This document shows positions 7,197 to 14,604 of a DNA stretch of 33,599 bases, piece after piece (positions within the stretch are counted from its first letter, which is position 1; every line of letters starts with the position of its first letter). Below the pieces are notes generated by a model. The model saw only the letters and a program-made list of their open reading frames with translations, was not told where the DNA came from and did no database searches. The position numbers and the translations under genes are program-made. Origin of the DNA: Bacteroidales bacterium UBA5762 (GTDB lineage Bacteria > Bacteroidota > Bacteroidia > Bacteroidales > TTA-H9); assembly GCA_002418865.1 (NCBI GenBank), contig DIEY01000002.1, positions 99,700 through 133,298 on the forward strand, read 5' to 3'.

Positions 7197-8849
7197 ATGC
7201 TTTGCCGGCTCAGCGTTAAAAATTATGCATTAATAGAAGAACTCGAATTCGAACCCGGAACGGGATTTAATATTATTACGGGTGAAACAGGTGCAGGCAA
7301 ATCTATTCTATTAGGCGCACTCGGGCTTATACTTGGTAATAGAGCCGATACACAAGTATTGCGCAATCCTTCTCAAAAATGTATTATTGAAGGAACTTTC
7401 AGGGTAAACATGGAAGCCGTTAGTCGTTTCCTATCCGAGAACAATCTCGATATCAATGAAGAACTTATTTTAAGAAGAGAAATCTTACCCAGTGGAAAAT
7501 CGCGTGCTTTTGTCAATGATACACCCGTTAACCTCAATGCTTTAAAAATTTTGGGCGACATGCTGGTTGACATCCATTCTCAACATGAAAATCTTCTGGT
7601 CAACGAAGCTCAGTTCCAGCTTGCTGTCCTTGATGACTTTGCGCGCAATAAAGAAATTCTGTCGACTTATTATAAGCAATACCTTAACTACCGAAAAATA
7701 AGCATTGAATTAGAGTTGCTCAGACAAGAAGAATCACAATCAATAGCCGAGCAGGATTTCATTCGCTTCCAGCTTGGCGAGCTCAACGATGCCCACATAG
7801 AAGCCGGTGAACAAGCTAAAATTGAAAACGAGCTTAGTTTGCTAACCCATGCCGAAGAAATTAAAACTCGACTCTCAGCACTCATTCAAATTATGGATGA
7901 TGAGAATTCAGGCGTAATTCCTGCTATAGCCAGTCAACTGTCGAACCTGAATCATTTAGTTCACTTCGATGAATCTCTCAAGGGTATAGAATCAAGATAC
8001 ACCAGCTGTTTCTATGAATTGAAGGACATATTGCTGGAATTGACTAAATATGCTGAATCCATAAATTTAGATCCCGAAAGAATTGCCAATTTAAGCCAAA
8101 GACTCGATACCCTTTTTCGCTTACAACAAAAACACCATGTAAAAGATTCAGATGATTTAATCAAAATCAAACAACAATTATCGGATAAACTCAATTCTTA
8201 CGATTCGTTGAAAGATCAAATTGATTTGAAAGAAAAAGAAATACAACGGATTAAAACAGAACTCGAAGAAAAGGCTGAGCAATTATCAATAAGAAGGAAG
8301 GCTGCCATTGAGCCCATTGAGCAACAACTAAAAGCATCTTTATCAGAGCTTGGAATGCCAGATGCCAGCATAGAGGTTATATTAGAAAACACAAATGATT
8401 TTACCGAGACAGGCAAAAACAAGGTTAATTTTCTATTTACTGCCAATATTGGACAGGAGGCCCGAAGCATTTCGAAAGTAGCATCGGGAGGAGAACTTTC
8501 GAGAATCATGTTAGCTATTAAATCATTGATATCCAATAAGACATTGATCCCTGTGCTCATATTTGATGAGATAGATGCCGGGGTGTCGGGAGGCATTGCT
8601 GCCCGAGCAGGTAAACTTATGAAACAAATGGCAGAAAATATGCAAATTATTGCCATCACACATATTCCCCAAATTGCAGCTTTAGGGAATAATCATTTTT
8701 TGGTATCTAAAATAGTGCAAAACGGAACTACACAAAGCACCATTGAAAAGCTAACGCCCGAAGGTAGAGTAAAAGAACTGGCAGGAATGCTCAGTAATTA
8801 TGAAATTACTCAAGAAGCCATAGCGGCTGCAAAACAATTATTAAAATGA
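7197..8849 (+). CDS. recN: DNA repair protein RecN
   Basis: An SMC-like ATPase that acts early in double-strand-break repair, binding DNA ends and promoting recombination. The 550 residues match the family. The N-terminal half of the ATPase head has Walker A GETGAGKS (residues 29-36). The middle (about 155-380) is a long heptad-rich coiled coil with many E, K and Q. The C-terminal half of the head has the signature KVASGGELSRIMLA (near 424-437), Walker B LIFDEIDAGVSGG (near 453-465) and the H-loop region ITHIPQIAALG (near 484). The QHENLL motif near residue 131 is also typical. It has its own promoter box; fabI follows 37 bases later and may be cotranscribed. There is no SOS box I can recognise. 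Confidence 0.95.
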   Translation: MLCRLSVKNYALIEELEFEPGTGFNIITGETGAGKSILLGALGLILGNRADTQVLRNPSQKCIIEGTFRVNMEAVSRFLSENNLDINEELILRREILPSGKSRAFVNDTPVNLNALKILGDMLVDIHSQHENLLVNEAQFQLAVLDDFARNKEILSTYYKQYLNYRKISIELELLRQEESQSIAEQDFIRFQLGELNDAHIEAGEQAKIENELSLLTHAEEIKTRLSALIQIMDDENSGVIPAIASQLSNLNHLVHFDESLKGIESRYTSCFYELKDILLELTKYAESINLDPERIANLSQRLDTLFRLQQKHHVKDSDDLIKIKQQLSDKLNSYDSLKDQIDLKEKEIQRIKTELEEKAEQLSIRRKAAIEPIEQQLKASLSELGMPDASIEVILENTNDFTETGKNKVNFLFTANIGQEARSISKVASGGELSRIMLAIKSLISNKTLIPVLIFDEIDAGVSGGIAARAGKLMKQMAENMQIIAITHIPQIAALGNNHFLVSKIVQNGTTQSTIEKLTPEGRVKELAGMLSNYEITQEAIAAAKQLLK

Positions 8850-8886
8850 TTTGTTTAAAAATTTTAAATAACATTAATATTCCATC

Positions 8887-9744
8887 ATGGCATATAATCT
8901 ACTAAAAGGGAAAAAAGGAATAATATTCGGTGCACTTGATCGCAAGAGCATTGCATGGAAGGTAGCCGAAAAAGCTTATGAAGAAGGAGCACACATTGTG
9001 CTTACTAACACACCCGCTGCTATTCGTTTTGGAGAAATTGAAGAATTAGCTAAAAAAACTCAGAGTATAATCATTCCTGCCGATGCTACTCATGTTAAGG
9101 AAATAGAGAATGTTTATTTAAAGGGGATGGAATTTTTGGATGGAAAGATTGATTTTGTTTTACACTCTATCGGAATGTCGATGAATGTGAGGAAAAACAG
9201 GCCTTATGATGATTTAGATTACGATTATTTTATGAAGACCCTCGATATTTCTGCTTTATCCTTTCATAAAATTATTCAGGTAGCTAAAAAATTAGATGCT
9301 ATTAACGAATGGGGCAGCATAGTCGCATTATCCTATATTGCGGCTCAGCGTACACTATTCAGATATAATGATATGGCCGATGCCAAGGCAGCTCTCGAAT
9401 CTATTGCTCGCAGCTTTGGCTATATTTATGGAAGAGAAAAAAAAGTAAGGATCAATACGGTTTCCCAATCACCCACTCTAACAACTGCTGGAAGTGGTGT
9501 AAAAGGAATTGACGATTTATACGATTTCACTGACAGAATGTCACCATTGGGGAATGCCTCAGCTGAAGAATGCGCGGGTTATATTATTACGCTTTTTTCA
9601 GATCTCACGCGAAAGGTAACCATGCAAAATCTTTATCATGATGGTGGTTTTTCGAGTATGGGGATGAGCGCTCGTGCCATGACGATGTATAGCCACAGCC
9701 TCAATTGTGAAGAATGTGCGCATAAACTCGAGGAAGAAATGTAA
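8887..9744 (+). CDS. fabI: Enoyl-[acyl-carrier-protein] reductase (NADH), FabI type
   Basis: Reduces trans-2-enoyl-ACP in the last step of each fatty-acid elongation cycle. The fold is a short-chain dehydrogenase: nucleotide-binding start GIIFGALDRKSIAWKVA and the catalytic pattern Y150 ... Y160-x6-K167 (SYIAAQRTLFRYNDMADAK), which aligns with Tyr146, Tyr156 and Lys163 of E. coli FabI. The substrate loop SQSPTLTTAGSGVKG (near 217-231) is present. At 285 residues it is about 20 longer than E. coli FabI; the extra tail ends in a C274-x2-C277 pair and acidic residues. The start ATG is the first in frame, 37 bases after recN. The stop is only 48 bases from the convergent stop of the sigma-54 activator gene. 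Confidence 0.93.
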   Translation: MAYNLLKGKKGIIFGALDRKSIAWKVAEKAYEEGAHIVLTNTPAAIRFGEIEELAKKTQSIIIPADATHVKEIENVYLKGMEFLDGKIDFVLHSIGMSMNVRKNRPYDDLDYDYFMKTLDISALSFHKIIQVAKKLDAINEWGSIVALSYIAAQRTLFRYNDMADAKAALESIARSFGYIYGREKKVRINTVSQSPTLTTAGSGVKGIDDLYDFTDRMSPLGNASAEECAGYIITLFSDLTRKVTMQNLYHDGGFSSMGMSARAMTMYSHSLNCEECAHKLEEEM

Positions 9745-9792
9745 TTCTAAATTGTCCAAGGTTTTTTCAGAAATAGTGTATATTTTAAAATT

Positions 9793-11871
9793 TCAGGAAA
9801 GCTTTATATTGAGTTCTCTTTTTATTCCCAGCTTACGCATTTTCGAATCGAGAGTTTTGGGGTTCAAGCCCAAGAGTTTAGCTGCACCATTTTCTCCGCT
9901 AACTTTCCCATTCGTCAGTCGAAGGGCGTGAACAATATGTTCGGCTTCGACCTCTTTCAAAGTTTTTATGTTTCTTTTCAATTCATCTACATGCATTAAG
10001 GAAGGAGAAGGTTGGAAATCGCTTAAATCGAGAAAGTTAGTAGTTGAGATGATCACTGCCCTTTGAATCGTATGTTCCAACTCTCTGACATTGCCTGGCC
10101 ATTGATAACTCATTAGTTTTTGCAAGTCCATTTCAGAGATGCGTAAATTTGGTTTGCCAAGCTGCCTGCCATATATTTCTATAAAATGCCTGACCAGCAC
10201 AGGAATATCATCGGGGCGTTCACGCAGAGGTGGAATGACAAGAGGAAAAACATTGAGTCTAAAATACAAGTCGTTTCTAAATCGACCGGCTTTGGTTTCT
10301 TCTTCAAGATTTCGATTGGTGGCAGCAACTATTCTAACATTTACAGGTATGGTTTGCTTCCCTCCTATTCTTTCTATTTCTTTTTCTTGAATTACTCGCA
10401 GAAGCTTCGATTGTAAATCAATGGGAAGCTCACCGATTTCATCCAAAAATAAAGTTCCTCCATTGGCTAATTCAAATTTCCCGATGCGTCTTTCGGTAGC
10501 TCCCGTAAAACTCCCCTTCTCATACCCAAAAAGTTCAGATTCTATCAGATTAGGGGGTAAAGTTGTGCAGTTTACCATAACTACTGGGCCAGAACTGCGT
10601 GGAGAATTAAAATGTATAGCTTTAGCAATCAGCTCCTTACCAACTCCTGTTTCGCCTTCAATCAATACGGTCGTATCGGTCGGAGCAACTTGTTTGACTC
10701 TAAAAAGTACTTGCATCATCTGGCGACTTTCTGCTACAAAACCATCAACATTGAGTTCGTGCCTCCAATCTTTTAACAATGAATTTCTTTCATTTTCCAA
10801 ATGCATTTTCAGTTGTCGGCTCTGCTCAAACGAAAAGTAATTTTCAAGAAGTAATTTTAACTGAGGAAGTATGTGTTCGAGTAAATCGGTTTCTTCTTCA
10901 GTGAAAGCATCTTCGTGTGTACTGCCTAAATCTAAGATTATTTTACACGAACTTTCCGACTTCAATACCACATAAATCATGGAAAGAATTTTTATATCGA
11001 TTTTTTCATCCAAAGTGGTATCCGAATCTACAAATTCCAACAATTCTTTTCTATTGAGCCGAGTTATATGCGGGTTGCCATCAATAAGAAGTTTCTGACT
11101 ATGGAGTGGTTGTATTTTAAATCCATCGGGCAAATCAACAAACCGGAACGAGCCATTAGATGTTTTTACAAAAGTGGCCTCAATATTTGCTTCGAGATGC
11201 TCGCTTAAAACCATAATGTTGAAAAAATCGAAATTTAATCGATTATTCAGTTCTTTAGCCAGATGAAGAAAAATATCGGGATCATTAATTACCCGAAGCA
11301 TATTATTGGTGAATTCGACCTGAAACTGAGTTATTTTATTCCTTCTTTCCATTTCTTCGAAATGCCGAGTGTTTAAAACAGCCGCAGCAATTAAATTTCC
11401 AATCTGTATTAAGAAATGAGCGTCATTGGCTGTCATGTTTTGACTCGATTGAAAACCAAGAACGATATAACCGATTAAAATTCCCCTATGCATCATGGGA
11501 ATGTGTATGGTCTCAGTGATGGCATGCTGTTCGAATAAAATTTTGATATTCCTCATTTCTATAGGGAAGTTCAGAGTTTGAGGTTTAATGATTCTAATAT
11601 TAGGATTATTGAACTGAAAACTAAATGGTTCATCCTGCAAATCCTGAATACCAACTTTAATAACCCTGCACTGCAAATTAGGCTTGGCTCCTTGTTTCCC
11701 TATCCAATAAATACTGCATTTTTCTCTTGATGCATCAAAAAGGAATATTCCACTCAATTCGAAAGGATAAAGTTGATTAAGATGATGATATAACCTTAAA
11801 AAAAGCTGTTCGCTGTCAGAAGTATTGGCAATAGCTTCATTGATGGAGAGTAAGGTTTCGGTTGGATTCAT
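9793..11871 (-). CDS. Sigma-54-dependent transcriptional activator, GAF-GAF-AAA-Fis (FhlA-like)
   Basis: A bacterial enhancer-binding protein that would activate RNA polymerase holding sigma-54. The 692 residues comprise two GAF-like sensory regions (about 1-170 and 185-350), an AAA+ domain (about 375-610) and a C-terminal Fis-type helix-turn-helix (about 655-690, GAAKLLGLNPKTLDSKMRKLG). Walker A is GETGVGKE (406-413) and Walker B is GGTLFLDEIGE (471-481). The sigma-54 contact loop reads GSFTGA (453-458) instead of the usual GAFTGA. No receiver domain is seen, so the input is likely a small molecule or redox signal bound by the GAF regions. Just upstream of its ATG lie two copies of an 18-base repeat around a -7 box, suggesting autoregulation. 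It is divergent from a beta-barrel gene that may be a target. Confidence 0.9.
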   Translation of the reverse strand: MNPTETLLSINEAIANTSDSEQLFLRLYHHLNQLYPFELSGIFLFDASREKCSIYWIGKQGAKPNLQCRVIKVGIQDLQDEPFSFQFNNPNIRIIKPQTLNFPIEMRNIKILFEQHAITETIHIPMMHRGILIGYIVLGFQSSQNMTANDAHFLIQIGNLIAAAVLNTRHFEEMERRNKITQFQVEFTNNMLRVINDPDIFLHLAKELNNRLNFDFFNIMVLSEHLEANIEATFVKTSNGSFRFVDLPDGFKIQPLHSQKLLIDGNPHITRLNRKELLEFVDSDTTLDEKIDIKILSMIYVVLKSESSCKIILDLGSTHEDAFTEEETDLLEHILPQLKLLLENYFSFEQSRQLKMHLENERNSLLKDWRHELNVDGFVAESRQMMQVLFRVKQVAPTDTTVLIEGETGVGKELIAKAIHFNSPRSSGPVVMVNCTTLPPNLIESELFGYEKGSFTGATERRIGKFELANGGTLFLDEIGELPIDLQSKLLRVIQEKEIERIGGKQTIPVNVRIVAATNRNLEEETKAGRFRNDLYFRLNVFPLVIPPLRERPDDIPVLVRHFIEIYGRQLGKPNLRISEMDLQKLMSYQWPGNVRELEHTIQRAVIISTTNFLDLSDFQPSPSLMHVDELKRNIKTLKEVEAEHIVHALRLTNGKVSGENGAAKLLGLNPKTLDSKMRKLGIKRELNIKLS

Positions 11872-11880
11872 AGTTGATGT

Positions 11881-11929
11881 AAATTTCTTAATTATAAGGA
11901 GGCAAAGATAGAAATTTCTTAATTATAAG
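11881..11929. promoter_or_regulatory. Two 18-base direct repeats with internal dyads (putative operator pair)
   Basis: AAATTTCTTAATTATAAG occurs at 11881-11898 and again, identical, at 11912-11929. The period is 31 bases, about three helical turns, so both copies face the same side of the helix. Each contains the dyad CTTA-N4-TAAG. They flank the -7-like box at 11903-11910 and begin 10 bases upstream of the activator ATG. This is the layout expected for a dimeric regulator acting on the activator's own promoter. Confidence 0.65.
11903..11910 (-). promoter_or_regulatory. Putative -7 box for the sigma-54 activator gene
   Basis: On the minus strand the octamer reads TATCTTTG, a match to TAnnTTTG, lying between the two 18-base repeats. 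The predicted transcript start falls within the proximal repeat (about 11897), giving a leader of about 25 bases. No exact -33 box is seen. Confidence 0.45.
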
Positions 11930-12007
11930 AAAAAAGAAGGAAAATTATTTTTTGTAACATGAAGAAATACAATAGAAAACATGAATGTATCCCAGTCAAA
12001 TCACATT

Positions 12008-12022
12008 TGGCACAAATTTGGA
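12008..12022 (+). promoter_or_regulatory. Sigma-54-like promoter half-site facing the beta-barrel gene
   Basis: TTGGCAC around 12007-12013 is an exact -24 element. At the correct distance the -12 element would be TTGC, but the sequence reads TGGA, so only the first T and the G at -13 are kept. It faces the beta-barrel gene and lies next to a sigma-54 activator gene. No exact TAnnTTTG box occurs on this strand between 11872 and 12240. This is a candidate only. Confidence 0.25.
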
Positions 12023-12072
12023 GTAAAGGGGAAGAAATTTAAAAAATTGACAAATTAACAGACTCGGTAAAA

Positions 12073-12201
12073 ATGAAAAAGGAATTCGAAATTTTCCGTT
12101 TCGTAAGTCAAACAGAAGAAAATAAAGGCAATTTATTTGATGAACTAATTTTTTTCTCAAAAGACTGGAAAATACTCTCCTATCTCAAAAACCGAGATTG
12201 A
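12073..12201 (+). CDS. Possible 42-residue small protein or leader peptide
   Basis: An ATG-started frame (MKKEFEIFRFVSQTEENKGN then a helical, lysine-rich end LSYLKNRD) stops 39 bases before the beta-barrel ATG. Open frames of this length arise by chance at about one in eight in random sequence of even composition, so coding is not established. Its composition, rich in E, K, F and lacking rare residues, looks protein-like. No family recognised. Confidence 0.25.
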   Translation: MKKEFEIFRFVSQTEENKGNLFDELIFFSKDWKILSYLKNRD

Positions 12202-12240
12202 AAATAGAAAAATTAATTACTAACTTAAAAATTGCATACT

Positions 12241-12903
12241 ATGAAAAACACAAAGTTGATTTTAGCAGCCGCGCTCATGGTAATGATGACGGCAGTATCT
12301 GTTCAAACGAAAGCTCAAAAGGGTTATTCATTCAATTTCAACGCCATGGTTCAAAATTCATGGTTGTTTAATTCAGATGATAGCGATATGGAAGACTTTT
12401 CGTACAAAGCTTATATTCACCCGGCTTTTAGCCTAGGGGCAGGATATAACTTTACCGAGAAGTTAGGCATTGGATTAGATGTAATGTACTCGTTCCAAGG
12501 ACGTAAACAGGAATATAATGGAGATGAAAGTCGTTTAAAACTCGATTATTTAAAAATTCCTCTGTATTTCCATTTCAACACAAATCCAGCTCAAAAGTGG
12601 ATGTTCAGCCTGAATGTAGGACCTCAGTTCAATATTTTAACCACTGCCAAACATCTTGATGCAAATGATAATGAAACAGACATCAAGGATGCTTATGAAG
12701 ATCTGACTTTTGGCGGTTTTATAGGAGCTGGGGCCGAATATCAAATTAATGAAAAATTCAATGTATTTTGTATGGCACGATTTGACTACGACCTTACTAA
12801 TCCTGAAAATGAAGATGCATTGGGGTATGATCCTGATAGAGCCAATTCACATAACTCTACTTTAGGGCTTCAGGTTGGCTTACGTTATAAATTGTCACAA
12901 TAA
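12241..12903 (+). CDS. Outer membrane beta-barrel protein (porin family, small)
   Basis: A 220-residue outer-membrane protein. The ATG at 12241 is chosen over a TTG nine bases upstream because it begins a standard signal peptide (MKNTKLILAAALMVMMTAVS, cleavage near KAQ). The mature chain alternates polar and aromatic residues as in an eight-stranded barrel: FSLGAGYNFTEKLGIGLDVMYSF near residues 60-82, LKIPLYFHF near 104-112, WMFSLNVGPQFNIL near 120-133, and a final LGLQVGLRYKLSQ strand ending close to an aromatic-containing terminus. This matches the OMP_b-brl_2 type. Transported substrate is unknown. It is divergent from the sigma-54 activator and is followed by a strong hairpin terminator, so it is probably transcribed alone. 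Confidence 0.85.
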   Translation: MKNTKLILAAALMVMMTAVSVQTKAQKGYSFNFNAMVQNSWLFNSDDSDMEDFSYKAYIHPAFSLGAGYNFTEKLGIGLDVMYSFQGRKQEYNGDESRLKLDYLKIPLYFHFNTNPAQKWMFSLNVGPQFNILTTAKHLDANDNETDIKDAYEDLTFGGFIGAGAEYQINEKFNVFCMARFDYDLTNPENEDALGYDPDRANSHNSTLGLQVGLRYKLSQ

Positions 12904-12986
12904 TCTATTCAGAGTGGTTTACCGGTACTGCTTCCGGATGAAGCAAAAAGTAGAAAATTCAGGTTTTTGTAAGTGTTTTGGGTGAG

Positions 12987-13020
12987 TTTGCGGCCAGCCG
13001 AAGGCTGGCCGCAAATTTTT
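12987..13020. terminator. Perfect 13-bp hairpin, likely bidirectional terminator
   Basis: TTTGCGGCCAGCC (12987-12999) pairs perfectly with GGCTGGCCGCAAA (13003-13015) across a GAA loop, followed by five T bases at 13016-13020. The A/T ends of the stem give a U-tract on both strands. It lies between convergent stops (12903 plus, 13041 minus), so it would end both genes. Confidence 0.8.
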
Positions 13021-13040
13021 CTTTTACCCTTCAAAAAAAT

Positions 13041-13466
13041 CTACCTCGCCGAATAAATTGGTAACTCACTTAAGAACTCAATTTTCCCTGTATTATAATC
13101 GGGTTTCATCACTATAGTCGACTTACCATTAGTAAGCACAATAAAAACCGCCTTTAAAGCATGATTATAGCGCACTGCTTGATCAAAAACCTTCTCCGTT
13201 AAATTGACCTCTGGCGATTTGCACTCAACAACCATCCATGGTTTACCCTCCTTGTCGAAAACAATCAAATCGCTTCTATATATCTTACGCCGAATGGATA
13301 ATGAAATTTCAATTCCAATACGCCCTCGAGGATAAGCGTAAGTATCGACCAAAACATGAGCAAACCATTGACGAACATTTTCCTCGGGCGTATATTCAAC
13401 ATACCTTCCCCTGAATTCGTCGAAAATCTCTTCTCGACCGTCAACAATCCGAGTTTTTAATTCCAT
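13041..13466 (-). CDS. HsdR N-terminal-domain (PD-(D/E)xK-like) protein
   Basis: A stand-alone protein of 141 residues resembling the N-terminal nuclease domain of type I restriction HsdR subunits (HSDR_N type). The catalytic-core pattern is visible: D66 in SDLIVF, then E81-x-K83 in WMVVECKSP, and a later Q-x-x-x-Y motif (DQAVRYNHAL) typical of RecB-like nucleases. The opening IFDEFRGRYVEYTPEENVRQWF matches the Bacteroidota single-domain family. There is no helicase, methylase or specificity gene nearby, so a restriction system is unlikely; the function is unknown. The frame runs up to a TTG at 13523, but the ATG at 13466 fits the family's short N-terminus better. It is convergent with the beta-barrel gene and divergent from amn. 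Confidence 0.8.
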   Translation of the reverse strand: MELKTRIVDGREEIFDEFRGRYVEYTPEENVRQWFAHVLVDTYAYPRGRIGIEISLSIRRKIYRSDLIVFDKEGKPWMVVECKSPEVNLTEKVFDQAVRYNHALKAVFIVLTNGKSTIVMKPDYNTGKIEFLSELPIYSAR

Positions 13467-13801
13467 AACTTTTACAAATTTCTCAAATTTCCATTCATCA
13501 TTATTAAATCCCTCATAGTTCAATACATAAAATCATATTTTCAGGGCCTAATTAGTTCGTAAGAACTTATAAACGTAGCTACTTTTAGAAACATCTGTTG
13601 AATAATTCCGATTTATTGCATCATAAGGAAGAAAAGTTTGAGTCAGTAATTGAACAATTTTAACCGAAACACCTCAATTAAAAGGAAATATCAAAAGTGA
13701 TTACAACGAGTATTTCAGCGAAAATAATAATCACAAAATAAAGCCAAAAAAGAAAAGGTCTAAATTTGCCCAGCATAAGCCAAAATCATAAATCCTGAAA
13801 G
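13467..13801. other. Divergent intergenic spacer between HsdR_N protein and amn
   Basis: 335 bases without a convincing gene. It holds a short inverted repeat AGTTC-GTAA-GAACT at 13554-13567 upstream of the HsdR_N gene and a -7 box for amn near its right end. Otherwise AT-rich and unremarkable. Confidence 0.5.
13761..13768 (+). promoter_or_regulatory. Putative -7 box for amn-holA
   Basis: TAAATTTG matches TAnnTTTG and lies 33 bases before the amn ATG at 13802, giving a leader of about 27 bases. No exact -33 TTTG at the expected distance. Confidence 0.4.
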
Positions 13802-14581
13802 ATGAAAACGAAAGAAGAGATTGTAAAGAACTGGTTACCAAGATATACAGGTGTTCCATTCGAGGATTTTGGGAAATATATCTTGCTGACTAATTTTATG
13901 GATTACCTGAATTTATTTGCCAAAATTATGAATGTAGAGGTAAGAGGTTTGGAGAGAACCATGCCGGTTGCTTGTGCTGGAGATATCAGTATGATTAATT
14001 TCAGGATGGGTAGTGCCAATGCTGCAACTATAATGGATTTAATCAGTGCCATACAACCCAAAGCCGTATTATTCCTTGGAAAATGTGGAGGCCTAAAAAA
14101 GAAAAATAACATTGGCGACCTTATTCTTCCCATTGCAGCCATACGTGGAGAAGGTACTTCAAACGACTATATGCCTGAAATAGTTCCGGCCCTACCAGCT
14201 TTTGCACTTCAAAAAGCCATCTCAACTACTATTCGAGATTATGGTCGTGATTATTGGACGGGTACGGTTTATACTACCAATCGACGGGTATGGGAACACG
14301 ACGAAGATTTTAAATTATTTCTTCGTAAAACACGTTGCATGGCCATCGATATGGAAACTGCTACGCTTTTCGTTACGGGCTTCGCTAATCATATTCCCAC
14401 AGGTGCCTTGCTACTAGTTTCCGACCAACCTATGATACCCGATGGAGTTAAAACCGAAGAAAAAGACCGTGAAGTTTCAAATCAATTTACCGAACTTCAT
14501 CTTCGTATAGGGATAGATTCACTACGTCAGCTCATTAATAACGGCCTCACTGTTAAACATCTGATCTTCGACCCCGATTAA
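13802..14581 (+). CDS. amn: AMP nucleosidase (short Bacteroidota form)
   Basis: Hydrolyses AMP to adenine and ribose 5-phosphate, a salvage and AMP-level control step in the cytoplasm. The 259 residues carry the nucleoside-phosphorylase fold only; E. coli Amn (about 484 aa) has an extra N-terminal regulatory domain, and the short form is usual in Bacteroidota. Visible motifs are the glycine-rich phosphate-site strand AVLFLGKCGGL (near 88-98), the purine/ribose site CMAIDMETATLF (near 178-190) and the catalytic-loop LLVSDQPM (near 202-210). Another purine phosphorylase is the main alternative, but GEGTSNDYMPEIVPALPAF is characteristic of this family. holA starts 23 bases later, so the two are probably cotranscribed. 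Confidence 0.88.
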   Translation: MKTKEEIVKNWLPRYTGVPFEDFGKYILLTNFMDYLNLFAKIMNVEVRGLERTMPVACAGDISMINFRMGSANAATIMDLISAIQPKAVLFLGKCGGLKKKNNIGDLILPIAAIRGEGTSNDYMPEIVPALPAFALQKAISTTIRDYGRDYWTGTVYTTNRRVWEHDEDFKLFLRKTRCMAIDMETATLFVTGFANHIPTGALLLVSDQPMIPDGVKTEEKDREVSNQFTELHLRIGIDSLRQLINNGLTVKHLIFDPD

Positions 14582-14604
14582 ATTTAATTTTATTTTCTAT
14601 CTTA

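Noticed and set aside
8216..8659. 147-codon frame on the minus strand inside recN
   Set aside because: Lies wholly opposite the conserved ATPase region of recN, with Ser/Ile/Met-rich composition typical of antisense shadows.
10421..10840. 139-codon plus-strand frame opposite the sigma-54 activator
   Set aside because: Covers the Walker A and GSFTGA region in antisense; a shadow of strong coding constraint.
13041..13466. A type I restriction-modification locus
   Set aside because: Only the HsdR N-terminal fold is present; no HsdM, HsdS or helicase domain around it.
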